64,000 nucleotides of DNA from Arthrobacter sp. ok362 (lineage in GTDB: Bacteria; Actinomycetota; Actinomycetes; Actinomycetales; Micrococcaceae), in assembly GCF_900102785.1 (NCBI RefSeq), contig NZ_FNGC01000011.1:62001-126000 (forward strand). The letters run 5' to 3'. Positions 59,025-64,000 of the stretch are shown one piece after another; position 1 is the stretch's first letter; every line of letters starts with the position of its first letter. The notes under the pieces are model-generated. The model saw only the letters and a list, made by a program, of their open reading frames with translations. It made no database searches and was not told the origin of the DNA. Made by a program: the position numbers and the translations under genes.

Positions 59025-60344
59025 TCAGTGTGCCGCGGGGACACTTTCGGGCTTCTCCGCGCCGCGTTTGAGCAGCAGGGACAGCAGCGCGCCAATGACG
59101 CACATGGCCACGATGAACCACAGGCCGGAGAGTTTGGAGCCGGTGGCGTCCTGCATGAAGCCCATGACGTAGGGGCCCAGGAAGCCGCCGCAGAGGCCGA
59201 TGGTGTTGACGAAGGCGATGCCGCCGGCGAGGGCGGCGCCGCTGAGGCGGGTGGCCGGGTAGGTGAAGAGGATCGGCTGCAGGGCGAAGAAATTGAAGGC
59301 GGCGAGGCAGAAGCCGATCATGCCGAGGAGCGGGCCCCCGACGGCACCGAGCGCGAAACCGGCGACGATGCCGGTCATGGTGCCGGTGACCAGCATCCGG
59401 GAGCGGCGGCCGTCGGTGGCGAAGCGCGGGACCAGCAGGGCGCCGGCCGCGGAGAAGATCCAGGGGATAGCCGTGAGCAGGCCGATTTGCAGCGGGCCGA
59501 GCTTGCCGTACGTGCCAATGATGGAGGGCAGGAAATAGGAGAGGGCGTAGACGGCGATCTGGTGCGTGAAGTAGACGCCGACGACGAGGAGGATCTGCTT
59601 GTCCTTCAGGGCATCGCGGAGCCTGTGGTTGCCGGAGGCCTCGGCGCCGGCGGTTTCCTCGGCGGCAATGCGGGCCTCGAGATCGGCGGCTTCCTCGGCG
59701 GTGAGGAACGTTGCCTTGCTGGGGCGGTCCGGGAGCTTCTTCCAGACGACGTACGCGAGGACGCACGCCGGGAGGCCTTCGACGAGGAACATCCACTGCC
59801 AGCCGTGCAGGCCGCCGAGCCCGTCCAGAGTGAGCAGCAGGCCGCCCAGCGGGGCGCCGACGATGTTGGCGATGGAGACGCCGAGCAGGAACATCCCGTT
59901 GGCCTTGGCCCGGTCCTTGACCACGAACCACTGCGTCAGGAAGTACATGACGCCCGGGAAGAGTCCGGCCTCGGCCACGCCGAGCAGCATGCGCATGATG
60001 TAGAAGGACCATTCGCCCTGGACGAAGGCCATGCCGGCGGAGATGATGCCCCACGTGATCATGATCCGCATGATCCAGAACCTGGCGCCGACCTTGTGCA
60101 TGATCAGGTTGGACGGGATTTCGGACAGTGCGTAGGTCAGGAAGAACAGCCCGGCACCGATGCCGTACGCGGTGGCCGAGATGCCGAGGTCGATCTCCAG
60201 CCGGTCCTTGGCCATGCCGATGTTGGTGCGGTCCAGGAAGGCCATGATGTAGGCGCCGATCAGCAGCGGCATGACGCGGCGTAGGATCACGCCGTTGATT
60301 TCCTGCGGTGTGCGCATCTTCTTTGGTGCGGATACAACTGTCAT
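59025..60344 (-). CDS. MFS transporter, anion:cation symporter (ACS) family
   Basis: 439-residue 12-helix carrier: RRVMPLLIGAYIMAFLDRTN and FFLTYALSEIPSNLIMHKVG are ACS (phthalate/tartrate/hexuronate-type) signatures for organic-anion uptake. Helix 4 region LLGVAEAGLFPGVMYFLTQW fits. AAGGA lies upstream of the ATG. First transport step of the SDR-BKACE-glycerate kinase operon. Confidence 0.92.
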   Translation of the reverse strand: MTVVSAPKKMRTPQEINGVILRRVMPLLIGAYIMAFLDRTNIGMAKDRLEIDLGISATAYGIGAGLFFLTYALSEIPSNLIMHKVGARFWIMRIMITWGIISAGMAFVQGEWSFYIMRMLLGVAEAGLFPGVMYFLTQWFVVKDRAKANGMFLLGVSIANIVGAPLGGLLLTLDGLGGLHGWQWMFLVEGLPACVLAYVVWKKLPDRPSKATFLTAEEAADLEARIAAEETAGAEASGNHRLRDALKDKQILLVVGVYFTHQIAVYALSYFLPSIIGTYGKLGPLQIGLLTAIPWIFSAAGALLVPRFATDGRRSRMLVTGTMTGIVAGFALGAVGGPLLGMIGFCLAAFNFFALQPILFTYPATRLSGAALAGGIAFVNTIGLCGGFLGPYVMGFMQDATGSKLSGLWFIVAMCVIGALLSLLLKRGAEKPESVPAAH

Positions 60345-60516
60345 GGGTCGGGGTCCTTGGATAGGTGTTCGGGATACGTGGGCAGGTCGGGTGCGCGGAA
60401 AATGGGCAAACTGAAGGCATGGGGCCGCGGCGGTGCGCGCGGCGCCTGGTTCGTCAGGGATTCCTGAACGTCTGGGGCTGGCCGCGGACGGGCCTGCCGG
60501 CGTGTGGCGCCTGGCC

Positions 60517-61575
60517 TCAGATGTCCGGCGGCGTGCAGCCGCACGTCCGCCCGACGTGCAGGCGGTGCCGGCACACTTTCGAGGTGTAGGTGGCGGACGG
60601 GGAATCGATGCGTTTGAGCAGCATGGCAAACGCCTCGTTGGCCATTTCCTGCTGCGGTTGGACAATGCTGGTCAGGTTGATCAGTCCGGAGCGGCTGTGG
60701 GGCAGCCCGTCGCAGCCAGCGACGGCGACGTCGTCCGGGATGCGCAGGCCGCGGGACAAGGCGTATTCCATGACGCCGATGGCAAGTTCGTCGCTGCCGC
60801 ACACCACGGCCTGCGGCGGCGTTTCGGCGGAGAACAGCCGTTCCGCCGCCAGCCGGCCGCCCTCGTTGTTGACCCTGGTGCTGATCTTCCGGTCGCCGCT
60901 GATCGTGATGCCCGCCGCGGCGGCCGTGCGGACAAACGCCTGTTCGCGGGCCAGTGAGGCCGTGGAGAAGCGGGGGCCGATTACGGTGGCGATTTCGGTG
61001 AAGCCGTGGCTGAGCATGTGCTGCATCAGTGTGGTGGCGGCGGCGTCGTCGTCGATCCCGACGAAGTCCGAATCGAGGAAGTCTGCCCGCCGGGACAGAC
61101 ATACGTAGGGGATCCGGGCCGCCCTCAGGGTACGGAGCGCGGTGGCGTCGTCCCGGAGTGAGGCGGCCAGGATGATGCCGTCCACGTTGCGGTGCGCGAG
61201 CGTTGAGGTGACCTGGGCGAGCACTTCCGGATCGTCCTGGGTGGTGGCGACGAACACTTCATACCCGGACTCCGCCGCGGCCGTGATGACGCCCTGCGCC
61301 CAGCGCGGAAACATCGGATTGATGATGTTCGGCAGGATTAGCCCGATGACCCGGGTCCGCTGCGGGTCGGTTGACTGCGAGGGCTTACGGGGCCTGAAGC
61401 CGAGCTCGTTCGCAACGTGGATGATGTGGCGCCGTGTCTCTGGCGAGACGCCGCCCTTGCCGTTGAGGACGTAGGAAACCGCGGCCGGGGAAACCCCTGC
61501 GGCCCGGGCAACTGCGGCGGCCGAAACCAGCGCCACGGGGCCGTTCACGGTGGCGCTTGTGGCGTGTTCGTGCAT
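60517..61575 (-). CDS. LacI-family transcriptional regulator
   Basis: 352-residue repressor. N-terminal helix-turn-helix with hinge (VSAAAVARAAGVSPAAVSYV, then LNGKGGVSPETRR), then a periplasmic-binding-protein-like sensor (VIGLILPNIINPMFPRWAQG; GIDDDAAATTLMQHML). The C-terminus holds a GRTCGC Cys pair. GAAGGAGGG lies 6 nt before the ATG. It reads into the MFS gene 172 bp downstream and likely controls that operon, with a sugar-acid-like effector. Confidence 0.92.
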   Translation of the reverse strand: MHEHATSATVNGPVALVSAAAVARAAGVSPAAVSYVLNGKGGVSPETRRHIIHVANELGFRPRKPSQSTDPQRTRVIGLILPNIINPMFPRWAQGVITAAAESGYEVFVATTQDDPEVLAQVTSTLAHRNVDGIILAASLRDDATALRTLRAARIPYVCLSRRADFLDSDFVGIDDDAAATTLMQHMLSHGFTEIATVIGPRFSTASLAREQAFVRTAAAAGITISGDRKISTRVNNEGGRLAAERLFSAETPPQAVVCGSDELAIGVMEYALSRGLRIPDDVAVAGCDGLPHSRSGLINLTSIVQPQQEMANEAFAMLLKRIDSPSATYTSKVCRHRLHVGRTCGCTPPDI

Positions 61576-61691
61576 GTCCGGCCCTCCTTCGCGTCGGTTC
61601 GAGTTTCTGTGACCCCAGTTACAGTAAGGATCCCGTCCATCGTTAAGCAACGTTAAGTCATTCAAGCCGACCCCGCGGGGTGGCGGCCGCG

Positions 61692-61926
61692 GGACATGCC
61701 CATTCGTGGCACCAGGCTGGCTGCGCATGCCCATTGTTCGAGCCCAGGCCAAGGGGACATGCTCATTCTTGGCCCCCGGGCCGAGAGGACATGCTCATTC
61801 TTGACGCCCAGGCCGAGGGGGCATGCTCATTCTTGGCGCCTGGGCCGAGAGGACATGTCCAGCCTTAGGCCCGGGCAGTGGACATGCTGGGATTATGTCC
61901 AGTCTTCGGGCCCGGGGGAGGGCATG
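61692..61926. repeat. Palindrome array B: GGACATG(T/C)(C/T)C units, ~32-bp period
   Basis: Cores begin at 61692, 61723, 61755, 61787, 61819 and 61851 (steps 31, 32, 32, 32, 32), then at 61880 and 61920. Unit example: GGACATGCTCATTCTTGG followed by a C/G-rich half that is itself partly palindromic (GGCCCGGGCC-like). The core matches array A. Between lacI and clpB. Confidence 0.87.
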
Positions 61927-62040
61927 TCCCCCGGCCCGGCGGCTGCGCCCAGGCCGGTGCGCGCCGGGCCCGCGGGCAGTCCGCCCCTAGACAGGCGTTT
62001 CGCTGTCGGCAAACATGGAGCCAGCGTCCCTCATTGCAAA

Positions 62041-62061
62041 GTTGAGCGATGTAGACTCAAC
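62041..62061. promoter_or_regulatory. HAIR (HspR) operator of clpB
   Basis: TTGAGC-GATGTAG-ACTCAA (62042-62060) matches the HAIR consensus CTTGAGT-N7-ACTCAAG except for one base in the left arm and the outermost pair. It lies 35 bp upstream of the clpB start. HspR repression of clpB is established in Actinobacteria. Confidence 0.82.
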
Positions 62062-62095
62062 TCTGACATCAGGTCCATTCCGGAAGGAGCCCTCT

Positions 62096-64000
62096 TTGGA
62101 CGCCAAATTCACCACCAAGAGCCAGGAGGCCCTCGCGGCCGCCGCCATGAACGCCTCGACCGCGGGAAACCCGCAGCTTGAGCCCGCTCACCTGCTGAAG
62201 GCGCTCATGGACCAGCGGGAGGGCGTCGCCGTCGCACTGCTCCGGGCCACCGGCGCAGACCCGGACGCAGTCAGCGTCCAGGCGAGCACCGCCATCAAGG
62301 CCCTTCCGTCGTCGTCCGGGGGCAGTGTGCAGCAGGCGCAGTTGTCCCGGGCCGGGCTGCAGGCGATCAAGAATGCCCAGAACGAGGCGGAGCGCCTCGG
62401 GGACACCTTTGTTTCCACCGAACACTTGCTGCTGGGCCTTGCCGCCGGGAGCGACGGCGTGGGGAAGCTCCTGCGCGAGGCCGGCGCCTCCCATGAGGCG
62501 CTGCTGGCCGCCCTGCCGGGCGTTCGGGGCGACCGCAAAGTGGACAACGCCGACCCGGAGAACGCGTTCCAGGCACTGGAAAAGTATGGCACCGACCTCA
62601 CGGCGGTCGCCCGCTCGGGCAAGCTGGACCCGGTGATTGGCCGCGATGCCGAGATCCGGCGCATCATCCAAGTGCTGAGCCGCCGCACCAAGAACAACCC
62701 CGTCATTATCGGCGAGCCCGGCGTCGGCAAGACCGCCGTCGTCGAAGGCCTCGCCCAGCGGATCGTGGAAGGCGACGTCCCCGAAAGCCTCCGCGGCAAG
62801 ACCCTGATCGCACTGGACCTAGCCTCGATGGTGGCCGGAGCCAAGTACCGCGGCGAATTCGAGGAACGGCTCAAAGCTGTCCTCGAGGAAATCAAGGGCT
62901 CCGAGGGGCAGATCGTCACCTTCATCGACGAGCTCCACACGGTGGTGGGTGCCGGCGCCACCGGGGACAGCTCCATGGATGCCGGCAACATGCTCAAACC
63001 CATGCTGGCCCGCGGGGAGCTGCGGCTGATCGGTGCTACCACCCTGGACGAGTACCGCGAGAACATCGAAAAGGATCCGGCCCTGGAGCGCCGCTTCCAG
63101 CAGGTCTTCGTGGGCGAGCCCAGCGTCGAGGACACCATCGGCATTCTGCGCGGGCTCAAGGAACGCTACGAGGCCCACCACAAGGTGTCCATCTCCGACT
63201 CCGCCCTCGTGGCGGCCGCGACCCTCTCCAACCGGTACATCTCCGGCCGGCAGCTGCCGGACAAGGCAATCGACCTCGTGGACGAGGCCGCGTCCCGGCT
63301 GCGCATGGAAATCGATTCCGCCCCGGAGGAGATCGACCAGCTCCGGCGCCAGGTGGACCGCCTGACCATGGAGGAACTGGCCCTGGCCGGCGAGACAGAT
63401 CCCGCCTCGATGGAACGCCTTGCGGCCCTGCGCGCGGACATGGCGGACAAGAAGGAGGAGCTCGCGGCCCTGAACGCCCGGTGGGAGGCCGAGAAAGCCG
63501 GCCTGAACCGGGTGGGCGACCTGCGGGCCAAGCTCGACGAGCTCCGTTCCGCGGCCGACAAAGCCCAGCGCGAAGGGGACCTCGAGACGGCGTCCAGGAT
63601 CCTTTACGGCGAGATTCCCGCCCTGGAACGGGAACTGAACGCCGCCGCCGAGGCCGAGGCGGCCGTGCCCGACAAATCGAGGCAGATGGTGGCCGACGAG
63701 GTCACCGCCGATGACATCGCCGAGGTGATCTCGGCCTGGACCGGCATCCCCGCGGGGCGCATGCTGCAGGGCGAGAGCCAGAAGCTGCTGAACATGGAGC
63801 ACGTCCTGGGCGAGCGGCTGATCGGCCAGAAGAAGGCCGTCGCCGCGGTCTCCGACGCTGTGCGCCGTGCCCGCGCCGGGATCAGCGACCCCAACCGGCC
63901 CACCGGCTCGTTCCTGTTCCTCGGCCCCACCGGCGTCGGCAAGACCGAGCTCGCCAAATCCCTCGCGGACTTCCTCTTCGACGACGAGCGCGCGATGGTG
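62096..64000 (+). CDS. clpB: ATP-dependent disaggregase ClpB, 3'-truncated by window edge
   Basis: First 635 residues of the Hsp100 chaperone that threads aggregated proteins through its hexameric pore with DnaK. N domain (about 1-145) starts [15 protein letters not shown]1 Walker A GEPGVGKT at 206-213 with Walker B FIDELHT; pore loop [13 protein letters not shown]; coiled-coil middle domain from about 405-525; NBD2 Walker A GPTGVGKT at 610-617. Start is TTG, set by GAAGGAG 6 nt upstream and by family N-termini. Controlled by the HAIR site above. The frame stays open to the window end. Confidence 0.97.
   Translation, partial: MDAKFTTKSQEALAAAAMNASTAGNPQLEPAHLLKALMDQREGVAVALLRATGADPDAVSVQASTAIKALPSSSGGSVQQAQLSRAGLQAIKNAQNEAERLGDTFVSTEHLLLGLAAGSDGVGKLLREAGASHEALLAALPGVRGDRKVDNADPENAFQALEKYGTDLTAVARSGKLDPVIGRDAEIRRIIQVLSRRTKNNPVIIGEPGVGKTAVVEGLAQRIVEGDVPESLRGKTLIALDLASMVAGAKYRGEFEERLKAVLEEIKGSEGQIVTFIDELHTVVGAGATGDSSMDAGNMLKPMLARGELRLIGATTLDEYRENIEKDPALERRFQQVFVGEPSVEDTIGILRGLKERYEAHHKVSISDSALVAAATLSNRYISGRQLPDKAIDLVDEAASRLRMEIDSAPEEIDQLRRQVDRLTMEELALAGETDPASMERLAALRADMADKKEELAALNARWEAEKAGLNRVGDLRAKLDELRSAADKAQREGDLETASRILYGEIPALERELNAAAEAEAAVPDKSRQMVADEVTADDIAEVISAWTGIPAGRMLQGESQKLLNMEHVLGERLIGQKKAVAAVSDAVRRARAGISDPNRPTGSFLFLGPTGVGKTELAKSLADFLFDDERAMV

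Larger units (their letters stand above)
61576..62095. other. 520-bp intergenic region: palindrome array B plus clpB promoter
   Basis: No credible gene. The left half holds array B (61692-61926). The right half holds the clpB control region with the HAIR-type operator and the ribosome site GAAGGAG. Open frames across the array read as repeated low-complexity peptide and are rejected. Confidence 0.8.

Noticed and set aside
61680..61868. 62-residue open frame across array B
   Set aside because: Repeat-derived peptide; no start signal and no partner gene.
61692..61926. CRISPR array
   Set aside because: Spacing is regular, but the units between cores are themselves repeats and there are no cas genes.

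Overview
The window is about 64 kb of GC-rich (roughly two thirds G+C) actinobacterial chromosome. It most resembles Arthrobacter/Pseudarthrobacter (Micrococcaceae). The copper amine oxidase at 6326-8257 looks like a near-identical relative of Arthrobacter globiformis phenylethylamine oxidase (from memory, no search run). The clpB leader carries an actinobacterial HAIR/HspR-type operator. GTG and TTG starts are common, and the complement of ECF sigma factors, MFS and APC transporters and LacI/GntR/TetR regulators fits a soil heterotroph. I see no prophage, transposase, CRISPR array, tRNA or rRNA. The window starts inside an EF-G-like gene and ends inside clpB.

Layout. 1-8.7 kb: end of an EF-G-like GTPase gene, then an aromatic-amine catabolic block (aldehyde dehydrogenase, APC permease, AraC and TetR regulators, TPQ/copper amine oxidase, small His-rich membrane protein). 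8.7-18.6 kb: SNF2/SWIM helicase, DUF4375-like protein, COG4315-type lipoprotein divergent from an ECF sigma/anti-sigma pair, DUF1206 membrane protein, trmB, CynX-type MFS. 18.6-25.8 kb: amidohydrolase and MHS transporter operon divergent from a double-length Lrp regulator, a drug-efflux-type MFS, and a CycA-like permease. 26.3-33.5 kb: two overlapping methyltransferase genes, a small conserved protein, a DEAD-box helicase with a long structured leader, an MBL hydrolase, an aldo/keto reductase and a paired SMR transporter. 33.6-39.6 kb: cache-domain protein and FCD-type GntR regulator divergent from a complete Pot-type ABC transporter. 39.6-41.1 kb: HutD/Ves protein and an orphan trpF.

41.1-50.9 kb is a surface-polysaccharide locus on the minus strand: two GT2 glycosyltransferases, an HPr-kinase-like ATPase, a GT2-flippase fusion, a large multipass membrane protein, two small membrane proteins whose genes overlap (one of only 59 aa), and a secreted LamG-like protein. 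A GH16 lipoprotein gene lies divergent. 50.9-55.6 kb holds single genes (metallophosphoesterase lipoprotein, YceI, YccF, SRPBCC, HD, CMD/AhpD-like). 56.1-61.6 kb is a catabolic operon (LacI regulator, ACS-type MFS, SDR, BKACE, glycerate kinase), followed by clpB.

The most unusual non-coding features are two intergenic arrays (55.77-56.12 kb and 61.69-61.93 kb) built from GGACATGTCC-like palindromes spaced about 32 bp apart, close to three helical turns. They bracket the BKACE operon and I do not recognise them as a described repeat family. Other structures are a terminator-like hairpin in the leader of the DEAD-box gene, 11-bp direct repeats in the polysaccharide/GH16 divergent promoter region, and a 41-bp repeat that has tandemly copied the 3' end of the CMD gene. 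All identifications rest on reading the sequence; no database search was run.
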